Part shown: piece after piece, positions 1 through 7,713 of the stretch
Numbering within the stretch: the stretch's first letter is position 1
Layout: each line of letters starts with the position of its first letter
Assembly (NCBI GenBank): GCA_945873925.1
Contig: CAMCES010000002.1
Coordinates: forward strand, 1-64,000
From: Bordetella parapertussis
GTDB lineage: Bacteria > Pseudomonadota > Gammaproteobacteria > Burkholderiales > Burkholderiaceae_C
Direction of reading: 5' to 3'
DNA: 64,000 bases
Position numbers and translations under genes: made by a program
The notes under the pieces: model-generated
Databases searched by the model: none
What the model was told of the DNA's origin: nothing
What the model saw: the letters and a program-made list of their open reading frames with translations, nothing else

Positions 1-429
1 TTGATCGCCACCCACAAAGATCGACAAGCGACCCAGCGCCGCCATGTCGACCGCATTGGTCACGGGCGCCTCTAAAAAACCCAGGCCTTTGGCTTGGGCC
101 AATTCCACCAGCTCTTGCACCAGTTCCACCGCGCTGGTCGAGGTGTCGATGATGGTGGCACCTGGTCTGGCGTGTGCCAACACACCGTGCTCGCCCAACA
201 TCACCGCACGCACCTGCGGCGGTCCAGGCAATGAAGCCATGATCAGGTCTGCCCGGGCGCAGCCCTCGGCAATGCTGTCCACCCAGACCGCGCCCAGGTT
301 CAAGAGATTGTCGGCTTTGTCTGGGTGGATGTCATGCACGGTCAGCGGATAAGCCGCTTTGAGCAAATTGGCGGCCATCGGGTTGCCCATGTTGCCCACG
401 CCGATGAAGAACAAACGGGGCAGGCTCAT
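1..429 (-). CDS. 3-hydroxyisobutyrate dehydrogenase-family NAD(P) oxidoreductase (C-terminus cut by window edge)
   Basis: Only the first 143 residues are visible; the gene runs off the left edge. The N-terminus has a Rossmann dinucleotide fold with the family motif GVGNMGNPMAANLL at about residues 10-23, then the DTSTS substrate-side motif near residue 96 and EAPVTNA near residue 121, which fit the beta-hydroxyacid dehydrogenase family (3-hydroxyisobutyrate, tartronate semialdehyde or related reductases). The substrate cannot be told because the catalytic lysine region lies outside the window. The ATG overlaps the stop of the upstream methyltransferase as ATGA, so the two are probably translationally coupled. 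Confidence 0.85.
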   Translation of the reverse strand, partial: MSLPRLFFIGVGNMGNPMAANLLKAAYPLTVHDIHPDKADNLLNLGAVWVDSIAEGCARADLIMASLPGPPQVRAVMLGEHGVLAHARPGATIIDTSTSAVELVQELVELAQAKGLGFLEAPVTNAVDMAALGRLSIFVGGDQ

Positions 430-1157
430 GTGGCTACTTTGCGAAATTGCAAAAACATCTTGTGCGCGTCGGCATGGTTCACGTATTCAAAGCCAAAAAT
501 GCCCATCAAGGCCTTGGCCTGGTCAAAACTGTAAGTGCGGTATTTGACGGTTTGGTCCATCACAGTTTGGGTGCCGTCTTTCAAATAGTAGTGTTTGGTG
601 AAGCCAATCGGGGTGGGGTCGATTTTTTGCGAATACGCCATGCCATTGGAGATCCTGGTTTCGTAGTCATGGTGAGGGCCTTGGATACCCAAGAGCAGGG
701 TACCGCCTGGCGCCATGTGCTGGGACAGGCGTTCAAAACCCAGACGGTTGGCATTTTCGTCCGCAATGTGGCTGACCATGAACGGCTCTTGGTCGCCGTC
801 AATCACGAAATACCAAACCCCGCCATAAGAGAAAGCCAACTCGTGTTGTATGTCCAATGTGAGCTCGCAAATGTTTTGCTGGGACAAGGAAACCGTGGGA
901 AAAGGGGCTAGGCGTTTTAGCGCAATTGACAGCATCGGGCCGGTCAGGTCGATCCCGGTGATCGGAAGGCTGGGTTGGCGTTTGGCCAGTTCTTCCAGGA
1001 TCAGGCCGGTGCCGCAACCGATTTCAAGCACATTGAGTTGGGGTCCATGGGAAGTCAGACTGTCGACGATTTTGGCATAGTCGTAATAGCCGGAGGTCAT
1101 GATGACATCGTAATAGCCCGACATGTTGGTGTAATCACCCATGGCTGCCTTGTTCAA
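426..1157 (-). CDS. class I SAM-dependent methyltransferase
   Basis: 243 residues. Motif I, VLEIGCGTG (about residues 43-51), followed by an acidic residue at the end of the second strand (GIDLTGPML) marks a class I Rossmann-fold methyltransferase that uses S-adenosylmethionine. The rest resembles small-molecule methyltransferases (Methyltransf_25-like), but no residue identifies the acceptor. It overlaps the following dehydrogenase gene by four bases (ATGA), so they form a two-gene operon. Conserved aromatic residues in the C-terminal half suggest a soluble cytoplasmic enzyme; there is no signal peptide. Function beyond methyl transfer is not assigned. Confidence 0.8.
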   Translation of the reverse strand: MNKAAMGDYTNMSGYYDVIMTSGYYDYAKIVDSLTSHGPQLNVLEIGCGTGLILEELAKRQPSLPITGIDLTGPMLSIALKRLAPFPTVSLSQQNICELTLDIQHELAFSYGGVWYFVIDGDQEPFMVSHIADENANRLGFERLSQHMAPGGTLLLGIQGPHHDYETRISNGMAYSQKIDPTPIGFTKHYYLKDGTQTVMDQTVKYRTYSFDQAKALMGIFGFEYVNHADAHKMFLQFRKVAT

Positions 1158-1196
1158 ATTGTTGCTTTAGCCTACTTTAGCAAATTTGTAACCCGC

Positions 1197-2927
1197 TCAA
1201 TCGATGACCTCCGGGGTCAGCGCCTGAATGGCCTGGTAGTTGGTGAGAAATACTTGGCCGCTCAAGTAGGTGAGAAAGTCGGTGGTGTTGAGCTTGTCCA
1301 TCACCGGCCCTTTGATTTCCGAGAAATGCAGGGCAATGCCAGAGGCTTTCAAGCGGCTGGCAATCGCCTCCAAGCTCTCCAGGGCGCTGGCGTCGATGTC
1401 GTTGACGGCCGAGCACTGCAACAACACATGTTCCAACGCAGGTCGGGCTGCCACCTCGGCGTTGATGCGGTCTTCCACACCCCTCGCATTGGCAAAAAAC
1501 ATGCTTGCGTCCACCCGCAGGCAGACCAGCCTGGGGCTGACCAAGACCTCATGACGCAGAACGTTGCGGAAATGCTCGGTGCCTGGCACCAAACCGACAG
1601 TGGCAATGTGCGGGCGGCTGGCTCGAAATAAAAACAGCGCCAAGGACACCACCACGCCCATGACCAAACCACTTTCCACGCCTAACAGCAGCGTGGCTAG
1701 CAAAGTCGTGGCGACAGCAATGAAATCGAGTTTGGAAAAGCGCCAGGTGGATTTCAACATACCAAAGTCCACCAGCGACAACACAGCCACCACAATCGTT
1801 GCAGCCAAAGTGGCTTGCGGCAAAAAGTAAAGCGCAGGCGTTAAAAACAGCGATGCCAAGGTGATGCCCACCGCGGTGTACACACCCGCTGCGGGTGTGA
1901 CAGCACCGGCGTCAAAATTGACCACCGAGCGGGCAAAGCCACCCGTGACTGGGAAACCACCGGTGAAAGCGGCTGACAAATTGCTGGCACCCAAGGCCAC
2001 CAACTCTTGGTCAGGTTCGATGCGTTGGCGGCGTTTGGCAGCCAAGGTTTGACCCACCGACACCGACTCCACAAATCCCACTACGCTGATGAGCAGGGCA
2101 GGCACAAACAGTTTTTGCCAGAGCGCCCAATCCCACAAAGGTGCGGTGAGTGGTGGCAAGCCTTGGGGCACGGTGCCCACCAGTTTCATGCCCTGGCCTT
2201 GCCAGTCCAAGCCCCAAGCCAACACGGTAGTCAGGGCAATCGCCGCCACGGGACCAGCTTTGGCCAGCACATCGGCGAGCTTCGGCCTCAAGCCCGCTGA
2301 GATGAGCAAGGGTTTCAAGCCTTTGCGCACCCAAAACAAAAACGCGGTGGCGGCAATGCCCACACCCAGCGTCAGCAAATGGATATTCGAGGCTTGGTGC
2401 AGCAGTGAGGACAGCAACTCAACAAAGTTGTGCCCCTCGGCTTTCACACCCATGATGGTCTTGAGTTGGCTGAGCGCAATCAGCAAACCCGAGGCCGAGA
2501 TGAAGCCCGAAATGACAGGATGGCTCAAAAAATTGGCCAAGAAACCCAAACGCAGCAAGCCCATGAGCAACAACATGCCACCCGACAAAAACGCCAAGGT
2601 GATGGCCACTTGCCAATAGGCATAGGTGCCTGCTGCCGCATGCTCTGCCACTGCCGCAGCGGTCATGAGTGACACCACGGCCACGGGGCCGACTGCCAAG
2701 ACACGACTGCTGCCCAGCACCGCATACAACAAGAGCGGCACCACGCTGGCGTAGAGCCCCACCTCCGGCGGCAAACCCGCCAGCAAGGCGTAGGCCAGGC
2801 TTTGCGGGATCAGCATGATGGTCACGATGAGTGCCGCCACTGCGTCATTGGTGAAGGTTTCTCGGTTGTAGCTGCGCCCCCAGTCCAGCAGGGGCACCGA
2901 AGGCAGCCAGCGGGTCAAAGCAGTCAT
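1197..2927 (-). CDS. SulP family anion (sulfate) transporter with C-terminal STAS domain
   Basis: 576 residues. The N-terminal two thirds are strongly hydrophobic with the SulP signature region (IPQSLAYALLAGLPPEVGLYAS at the first helices), and the last ~110 residues form a STAS domain with the NDIDASALESLE loop. SulP proteins move sulfate, bicarbonate or dicarboxylates across the inner membrane. The start codon overlaps the stop of the sulfide:quinone oxidoreductase gene by one base (TGATG), placing it as the last gene of the sulfide-response operon. That context suggests handling of sulfate or another sulfur oxyanion made by sulfide oxidation, but transport direction is inference. Length is normal for the family. 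Confidence 0.9.
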   Translation of the reverse strand: MTALTRWLPSVPLLDWGRSYNRETFTNDAVAALIVTIMLIPQSLAYALLAGLPPEVGLYASVVPLLLYAVLGSSRVLAVGPVAVVSLMTAAAVAEHAAAGTYAYWQVAITLAFLSGGMLLLMGLLRLGFLANFLSHPVISGFISASGLLIALSQLKTIMGVKAEGHNFVELLSSLLHQASNIHLLTLGVGIAATAFLFWVRKGLKPLLISAGLRPKLADVLAKAGPVAAIALTTVLAWGLDWQGQGMKLVGTVPQGLPPLTAPLWDWALWQKLFVPALLISVVGFVESVSVGQTLAAKRRQRIEPDQELVALGASNLSAAFTGGFPVTGGFARSVVNFDAGAVTPAAGVYTAVGITLASLFLTPALYFLPQATLAATIVVAVLSLVDFGMLKSTWRFSKLDFIAVATTLLATLLLGVESGLVMGVVVSLALFLFRASRPHIATVGLVPGTEHFRNVLRHEVLVSPRLVCLRVDASMFFANARGVEDRINAEVAARPALEHVLLQCSAVNDIDASALESLEAIASRLKASGIALHFSEIKGPVMDKLNTTDFLTYLSGQVFLTNYQAIQALTPEVID

Positions 2928-4342
2928 CAGCCCACCATTTCAGGTTGTGCCATCCACTCACGGCCTTTGAGCATGGCTTCCCAATAGATGGGGGGCAGGA
3001 CGCGTTCTTTCAGGTACCAGGCCAATGCAGAGGGCTTTGTGCCATCGATCAGCCAAGAAGGGAAGCTGGGGGCCAGCTTGCCGCCGTAGGTGAATTCGGC
3101 CAACACGATCTTGCCGCGCTCTACCGTGAGAGGGCATGAGCCATAGCCATCGTACTTTGCTTGCCCTTGCAACTGTCCCATGGCCACCAACAGGTTGTGC
3201 GCCACCACAGGGGCTTGCTTGCGCGCGGCCGCAGCGGTTTTGGCATTGGTGGTGTTGGCCACGTCGCCCAAAGCAAACACATTGGCATAGGTTTTGTGGC
3301 GCAGAGAAGACGGGTCCACATCCACCCAACCAGCGGCGTCTACCAGGGGGCTGACACGCACGAAGTCGGGGGCTTTTTGTGGGGGCACCACGTGGATCAT
3401 GTCAAAGTCACGCACGACTTTTTCTTTGCTGCCATCGGCCATGTTTTTCATGAACGTGGCTTGGTGCGCTGGACCGTCCACCGCCACCAAGGTTTCACCA
3501 AAGTTCAGGCCAATCCGGTATTTCTTGACATATTCCATGAGCGCTGGGACATAGTCGGCCACCCCAAACAGCACCGCACCCGCATTGCAAAACTGGATGT
3601 CGATGTTGTTGAGCACGCCCTGTCGGGTCCAGTGGTCGGCTGACAAGTACATGGCTTTTTGGGGTGCGCCTGCGCATTTGATCGGCATGGGCGGCTGGCT
3701 AAAAATCGCCTTACCGCCTTTCAAGCTTTGCACCAATTCCCAGGTGTAGGGAGCGAGGTCAAAGCGGTAATTGGAGGTGACGCCGTTGCGCCCCAGGGTG
3801 TCGCTCAAGCCTTCAATGCCCTGCCAATCCAGCTTCAAGCCAGGGCAAACCACCAGCTGTTTGTATTTGACGACCCGGCAGCCTTCCAAAATGACTTGGT
3901 TGTGCTCGGGTTCGAATGCAGCCACAGCCGCTTTGATCCAACTGACATCCGTGGGGATGACCGAGGCCATGGTGCGAGCGGTTTCACCGGGTTTGAAGAT
4001 GCCGCCACCCACCATGGTCCAACCAGGTTGGTAAAAGTGGGCATCTGCGGGGTCGATGATGGCAATGTCCAGCAAGGGGCTGCGTTGCAGCAAACTCGCC
4101 GCCACCGAAATGCCTGCGGCACCGCCGCCGACGATCACCACATCGTGGCTGGCATCAGCTTGGTTGGTGGGCGTTTTGCCGTCCTCGTCTCGTACCTTGC
4201 CAGTTTCAGCAGGCAGGTAAGCCGCTTGCAATCCAAATTGACTGGCTGCTTGCGCTATCTCTGCGAAGCTGGGTTGGTCGGGACCGTTGATGAAGATTTG
4301 CGGACTGATGCTCAGGTGAGGGGTCAGGGCTTTGGTATTCAT
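2927..4342 (-). CDS. sqr: sulfide:quinone oxidoreductase with a decayed DUF442/phosphatase-like N-terminal extension
   Basis: 471 residues. From about residue 66 the protein is an FAD enzyme of the sulfide:quinone oxidoreductase family: VVIVGGGAAG dinucleotide motif, HFYQPGWTMVGGG, the active-site cysteine region PIKCAGAPQKAMYL, and the second FAD motif VFALGDVAN. The PIKCAGAPQK form resembles the mitochondrial-type SQR. Such enzymes oxidise sulfide to persulfide at the membrane and reduce quinone. The first ~60 residues keep fragments of a TIGR01244/DUF442 domain (LTPHLSISPQI, QPSFAEIAQAA, AYLPAETGKVRDED) but lack the segment between the first two and the whole CxxGxR catalytic loop. In relatives this domain is often fused intact to SQR. 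RBS and ATG fit; the next gene upstream ends 20 bases away. Confidence 0.9.
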   Translation of the reverse strand: MNTKALTPHLSISPQIFINGPDQPSFAEIAQAASQFGLQAAYLPAETGKVRDEDGKTPTNQADASHDVVIVGGGAAGISVAASLLQRSPLLDIAIIDPADAHFYQPGWTMVGGGIFKPGETARTMASVIPTDVSWIKAAVAAFEPEHNQVILEGCRVVKYKQLVVCPGLKLDWQGIEGLSDTLGRNGVTSNYRFDLAPYTWELVQSLKGGKAIFSQPPMPIKCAGAPQKAMYLSADHWTRQGVLNNIDIQFCNAGAVLFGVADYVPALMEYVKKYRIGLNFGETLVAVDGPAHQATFMKNMADGSKEKVVRDFDMIHVVPPQKAPDFVRVSPLVDAAGWVDVDPSSLRHKTYANVFALGDVANTTNAKTAAAARKQAPVVAHNLLVAMGQLQGQAKYDGYGSCPLTVERGKIVLAEFTYGGKLAPSFPSWLIDGTKPSALAWYLKERVLPPIYWEAMLKGREWMAQPEMVG

Positions 4343-4362
4343 GGGGTCTCCAATCGTGGTTT

Positions 4363-4827
4363 TCAGGTGGCGTTGAGTTTGGCTTTGCGAGGTGCGTGGA
4401 TGAAGCGGTCCATGAGTTCAAAACCCACCATGCCCACCAGCATCGCTAACACGAAAACCAATGCCTTGGGTTGGCCATCGGCCATGGAAACCAGCGCAGG
4501 TCCAGGGCAAAAACCAGCCAAGCCCCAGCCCGTGCCAAACATCAAGCTGCCAATGACCAGTTTTTTGTCGATGTCCATGTTGGTGGGAAAACGCAGGACA
4601 CCACCCAAAAAGGTGGTGGTGAGTTTTTTGGCCACGGTGAAAGCAAAAAAGCCCACCATGATGGCGCCGCCCATGACCAGGGCGAGCGATGGGTCCCAAC
4701 TGCCAAACAGATCGAGAAAACCGATCACCTTGCCAGGGTCGGTCATGCCGGACCACATCAGGCCCAGGCCAAACAACAAACCCACTGCGAACTCAGTAAG
4801 GCGGTAGAGATGGTTCTTTTGAAGCAT
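4363..4827 (-). CDS. YeeE/YedE-family half-transporter, C-terminal half (DUF6691-like)
   Basis: 154 residues, all membrane-embedded. The pattern GLGLMWSGMTDPGKVIGFLD and the later GWGLAGFCPGPAL are hallmarks of the second half of the YeeE/YedE family, which includes the thiosulfate importer TsuA and the PmpA/PmpB pair. A cysteine sits in the second motif (GFCPGPA). I chose the ATG at 4827 because AAGGA lies 8 bases upstream on the minus strand; longer reading upstream would run into the partner gene. It works with the gene at 4838-5275, 10 bases upstream, to make a split two-subunit transporter. In BigR-type loci these pairs are thought to move a sulfur compound out of or into the cell. Confidence 0.88.
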   Translation of the reverse strand: MLQKNHLYRLTEFAVGLLFGLGLMWSGMTDPGKVIGFLDLFGSWDPSLALVMGGAIMVGFFAFTVAKKLTTTFLGGVLRFPTNMDIDKKLVIGSLMFGTGWGLAGFCPGPALVSMADGQPKALVFVLAMLVGMVGFELMDRFIHAPRKAKLNAT

Positions 4828-4837
4828 GGTGATTTCC

Positions 4838-5275
4838 TTAGATGACGTGACGCATGACGTAGACAGTGACGAAACCGGCAAACATGAACGAGCCAGTTGC
4901 CACCAAAGAACGAGGGGACAGGCGGGACAAGCCGCAGACACCGTGTCCGCTGGTGCAACCTGAGGCATAGCGGGTACCGATACCCACCAGCAAACCTGCG
5001 ATCACCACCAACCATTCTGCTGTTTCAACCCGGGGCGGGGTGATGTACACCGCAGGAACCACCGCATGGAAAACGGCAGGTGCGACCAACAGCCCCAGCA
5101 TGAAAGCCACACGCCAAGTGGTGTCGCCGGCTTTGGGCGGCAACAGGCCACCGAGGATGCCGCTGATGCCCAAAATACGGCCATTCATCAGAATGAACAT
5201 GGCCGAGGCCACGCCCAAAATCAGTCCGCCCGTGAGGGATGCATAGGGTGTGAAATGTGCCCAATCGATATTCAT
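4838..5275 (-). CDS. YeeE/YedE-family half-transporter, N-terminal half
   Basis: 145 residues with about four membrane spans. The loop GCTSGHGVCGLSRLS near the C-terminus is the signature of this family; its cysteine is part of the substrate path in TsuA-type transporters. It starts at ATG 5275 with AGGAGA about 6 bases upstream, and this start overlaps the stop of the regulator gene as ATGA, so the two are translationally coupled. With the following gene it reconstitutes one full YeeE/YedE unit from two polypeptides. The substrate is inferred, from the regulator and SQR neighbours, to be a reduced or oxidised sulfur species. Confidence 0.88.
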   Translation of the reverse strand: MNIDWAHFTPYASLTGGLILGVASAMFILMNGRILGISGILGGLLPPKAGDTTWRVAFMLGLLVAPAVFHAVVPAVYITPPRVETAEWLVVIAGLLVGIGTRYASGCTSGHGVCGLSRLSPRSLVATGSFMFAGFVTVYVMRHVI

Positions 5276-5601
5276 GTGTTGTCTCCTGCTTGTGGTCCAC
5301 AAAATTGATCGAATAAAACGTTCATGACCGCCAGCGCTTGCGGGCTGGCGATTTGGTAATAGATGTTTTTGCCATCGCGGCGGGTGGTCACCAGCTCTTC
5401 GTCACGCAACACTGTGAGTTGCTGGGACAAGGTGGGCTGCACGATCCCTAATATTTCTTCCAACTCACCTACGCGCTTTTCGCCTTGCGAAAGCTGGCAC
5501 AGCAGCATCAGCCGGTCGGGGTTGGAGAGCACTTTCATCAGTTGGCAGGCTTTGCCAGCCGATGATTTCATTTTGTCTAGGTCCAAGGTGGATGTGTCCA
5601 T
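5272..5601 (-). CDS. bigR: ArsR-family persulfide-sensing repressor (BigR/SqrR/YgaV type)
   Basis: 109 residues from the ATG at 5601, which has AAGGAAAA upstream. It is a winged helix-turn-helix of the ArsR fold (VGELEEILGIVQPTLSQQL recognition region, LVTTRRDGKNIYYQI wing). Cys35 and Cys101 are 66 residues apart, exactly the spacing of the redox cysteine pair in BigR and SqrR, which form a di- or tetrasulfide bond on contact with persulfide and leave DNA. A further cysteine, Cys19, precedes them. It heads the minus-strand sulfide operon and faces the dioxygenase gene; the palindrome at 5641-5671 is the evident operator, so it should control both directions and itself. Confidence 0.9.
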   Translation of the reverse strand: MDTSTLDLDKMKSSAGKACQLMKVLSNPDRLMLLCQLSQGEKRVGELEEILGIVQPTLSQQLTVLRDEELVTTRRDGKNIYYQIASPQALAVMNVLFDQFCGPQAGDNT

Positions 5602-5638
5602 GGGGGATTTTCCTTGCTGTTTTGAAGAAGATGCGAAA

Positions 5639-5673
5639 AGTATATTGACAAACAAAATATTTGTCAATATATT
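5639..5673. promoter_or_regulatory. BigR-type operator palindrome with two face-to-face sigma70-like promoters
   Basis: A perfect inverted repeat, TATATTGACAAA (5641-5652) and TTTGTCAATATA (5660-5671), has a 7-base spacer. Each arm holds a TTGACA -35 box. Plus strand: TTGACA 5645-5650, 17-base spacer, TATATT 5668-5673, leading to the dioxygenase gene. Minus strand: TTGACA 5667-5662, 17-base spacer, TATACT 5644-5639, leading to the regulator operon. The two promoters therefore overlap almost completely and both lie inside the operator. A dimer bound here would block both. Confidence 0.85.
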
Positions 5674-5703
5674 ATCGACAGCCTAATTCAAAAGGAGTTT
5701 TTG

Positions 5704-6579
5704 ATGACCAATGCAACGCTCAACCCCCAAGTCCACGGCATTTTTGACCCGGCCACCTGGACCGTGACCTATGTGGTTTTTGAAAAACCAGGCTCGGCCT
5801 GCGCCATCATCGACTCGGTGTTGGATTACGACCCCAAGTCGGGTCGCACCAGCCACCCATCTGCTGACAAGGTGATTGAATTCGTCAAATCAAACGACTT
5901 GAAAGTGGCGTGGATTTTGGAAACCCATGCCCATGCCGACCACCTCAGCGCCGCCCCTTACTTGAAACAACACTTGGGGGGTCAAACCGCCATCGGTGAC
6001 CATATCACCCAGGTGCAAGGCGTGTTCAAGGGCATCTTCAACATGGAAGACAGCTTCAAGCTGGACGGCTCGCAGTTTGACCACTTGTTCAAAGACGGTG
6101 AAACCATTCAAGTGGGCAGTCTCAGCGGCCACATCATGTATGTGCCTGGCCACACCCCTGCCTGCGTGGCCTACCAGTTTGGTGACGCGGTGTTTGTGGG
6201 CGACACCATGTTCATGCCCGATGTGGGCACTGCCCGCTGTGACTTTCCTGGTGGCGATGCGAAAACCCTGTACGCCTCCACCCGCAAAATTTTGAGCCTG
6301 CCACCCACCACCCGTATGTTCATGTGCCACGACTACCCGCCCAATGGCCGCCCCGTGAACTTCGAAACCACTGTGGCCGAGCAAAAAGCCAAGAACATCC
6401 ATGTGCACGACGGCATCAGCGAAGCGCAATTTGTAGAGATGCGCACCAAGCGTGACGCCACCTTGGAAATGCCTGTGCTGATCCTGCCTGCGGTGCAAAT
6501 CAACATCCGTGCGGGTGAGTTGCCACCCAAGGAAGACAACGGCATTGCTTACGCCAAGATCCCTTTGAATGCCCTTTGA
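5704..6579 (+). CDS. metallo-beta-lactamase-fold persulfide dioxygenase (Blh-like)
   Basis: 291 residues from ATG 5704; AAAGGAG at 5691-5697 fixes this start. Metal ligands of the glyoxalase II/ETHE1 branch are visible: THAHADHLSA near residue 80, GHTPACVAY, VGDTMFMPD and CHDYPP. Such proteins oxidise glutathione persulfide to sulfite. The sequence is closest in style to the bacterial Blh proteins found with BigR. Together with the SQR across the operator it makes a short sulfide detoxification pathway: sulfide to persulfide (SQR), persulfide to sulfite (this enzyme). No fused rhodanese domain is present. The length is normal for the group. Confidence 0.9.
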   Translation: MTNATLNPQVHGIFDPATWTVTYVVFEKPGSACAIIDSVLDYDPKSGRTSHPSADKVIEFVKSNDLKVAWILETHAHADHLSAAPYLKQHLGGQTAIGDHITQVQGVFKGIFNMEDSFKLDGSQFDHLFKDGETIQVGSLSGHIMYVPGHTPACVAYQFGDAVFVGDTMFMPDVGTARCDFPGGDAKTLYASTRKILSLPPTTRMFMCHDYPPNGRPVNFETTVAEQKAKNIHVHDGISEAQFVEMRTKRDATLEMPVLILPAVQINIRAGELPPKEDNGIAYAKIPLNAL

Positions 6580-6695
6580 AAGCTCACCTGCCATGACCGC
6601 CGAACAGTTTGAGGTGCCAAAAGCTAACGCCTGCCTGGGGGTGTGATGGGTGGGAGATCTCTCAAGGCCGACGGGACTCCTACAATCTCGAACCC

Positions 6696-7040
6696 ATGAC
6701 ACACCCGCAGAAGATTCAACCCGTTTTCATGGCGATGATGCTTGCCCTTTTGGGTGGATGTGCGTCCATGGGGCAGATCCACGCCTGCAACCAACTGGCC
6801 TATGAGCAAGCCCCGCCGGTATACGACTCACGACGTGCACAGATGATGATGCAGTGCCCCTTTGGCATGGCACCATGGGGTATGCATCCGCATTTCCAAG
6901 CGGGGCCGCCTTTCTCGCTTCATTGCAATCCACTCATGGTCAATGAGGATTTGAACCATTGGGCGCGCAGGGCGATCTTTGATGCTTGCATGAAGGGCGC
7001 GACGCCCACGTCAGTGGTCATTGAACCCGCGCCTCCATGA
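6696..7040 (+). CDS. small putative lipoprotein, function unknown
   Basis: 114 residues from ATG 6696. The N-terminus is a lipoprotein signal: a hydrophobic stretch ending LLGGC with the lipid cysteine at residue 22. The mature part is rich in Met, Pro and His (for example MMMQCPFGMAPWGMHPHF) and has four further cysteines. I do not recognise a family. A longer in-frame opening exists upstream, but this start places the signal peptide correctly. A TACAAT -10-like element lies at 6681-6686, only 9 bases before the ATG, with no clear -35 box and no good ribosome binding site. Confidence 0.6.
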   Translation: MTHPQKIQPVFMAMMLALLGGCASMGQIHACNQLAYEQAPPVYDSRRAQMMMQCPFGMAPWGMHPHFQAGPPFSLHCNPLMVNEDLNHWARRAIFDACMKGATPTSVVIEPAPP

Positions 7041-7041
7041 T

Positions 7042-7392
7042 TCAGACGCAAGGGTAGTTGGCCACCATCACTTCACGCACCACACTCGCGGCATTGAAAC
7101 GCAGCAGGTCAGGGCGTTGCACCAGCTGTTGCAAAACGGTGTCCACCAAGAGATTGATTTCGGTTTGCTCGCCAAAGCAAATCGGTGCGTCTTTGGTGAG
7201 CATCAGGGTGTCAATCACACCCATGATGTAGTTGCGCCCACTGAAGCGAACGGCCTCGTCTGGCGACAGCAAGCTGGCATGGAGCTCACCCGCAGTCAAA
7301 AACCGGATGCTTTTTTTGGCGTGTGCTGGGACCGAGCCAAGCGTCAGCGTGGCGCTCAGCAGTCCGACATAGAGCCAATCAAGGGGCTTCAA
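7042..7392 (-). CDS. exported Rap1a/Tai-like domain protein
   Basis: 116 residues if read from the TTG at 7392. That start gives a textbook signal peptide (MKPLDWLYVGLL ... VPAHA) and has AAGG 8 bases upstream; the first ATG-type start at 7443 would overlap the cytochrome gene by 65 bases and bury the signal. The mature part matches the Rap1a fold: an FLTAGEL opening, a YIMGVIDTL helix, ICFG, and a C-terminal VMVANYPC, with a pair of cysteines that probably form a disulfide. Rap1a/Tai proteins include type VI secretion immunity proteins, but many, as here, stand without any effector nearby. It follows cytochrome c with a 14-base overlap. Confidence 0.7.
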   Translation of the reverse strand: MKPLDWLYVGLLSATLTLGSVPAHAKKSIRFLTAGELHASLLSPDEAVRFSGRNYIMGVIDTLMLTKDAPICFGEQTEINLLVDTVLQQLVQRPDLLRFNAASVVREVMVANYPCV

Positions 7393-7702
7393 CGGTGACC
7401 TTGATGCTGCTGTACCAAGCGGCCAAATCTGCGATCTCTGCATCTGTCAAAGGTTTGGCAATGACGCCCATGACTTCATGTTGACGTTTGCCATTGCGGT
7501 AGTTTTTCAGTTGTTCGCTGACGTAAATAGGGGGTTGGCCTGCCAAATTGGGGGCGCTGGGCATGCTGGCGATACCCGTGGGTCCGTGGCAAAGAGAGCA
7601 CGCGGCATCGGCCTTGTCTCGACCTGCTTTAGCGTCTTGGGCAAACGCGTTCAATGTCACCAGGGACAAGCCCAGACTCAAAATAACGGTAATTTTCTTC
7701 AT
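7379..7702 (-). CDS. class I cytochrome c, periplasmic
   Basis: 107 residues with a signal peptide (cleavage after NAFA) and one haem c site, CSLCH, at Cys35-Cys38-His39. A methionine near residue 78 in HEVMGVI is the probable sixth ligand. Size and the C-terminal DAEIADLAAWYSS helix fit small c553/c555-like electron carriers. It follows a PQQ-type dehydrogenase on the same strand and is the natural candidate for that enzyme's electron acceptor. An intrinsic terminator hairpin sits between the two genes, ending only ~10 bases before this start, so the cytochrome would be made by partial readthrough or from its own promoter. Confidence 0.88.
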   Translation of the reverse strand: MKKITVILSLGLSLVTLNAFAQDAKAGRDKADAACSLCHGPTGIASMPSAPNLAGQPPIYVSEQLKNYRNGKRQHEVMGVIAKPLTDAEIADLAAWYSSIKVTVEAP

Positions 7703-7713
7703 GGATTCCTCAT

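Noticed and set aside
447..911. Long plus-strand open frames opposite the methyltransferase, and similar frames opposite aceE, sucA and other genes
   Set aside because: They lie antisense to genes with clear family motifs, have no recognisable products, and are expected in DNA with this base composition.
7042..7392. Toxin-immunity system with the Rap1a-like protein as immunity protein
   Set aside because: No effector, Hcp, VgrG or other secretion gene lies nearby; the neighbour is a cytochrome c.
7393..7443. ATG-type start at 7443 for the Rap1a-like gene
   Set aside because: It would overlap the cytochrome gene by 65 bases and put 17 residues ahead of an otherwise perfect signal peptide. 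TTG 7392 fits better.
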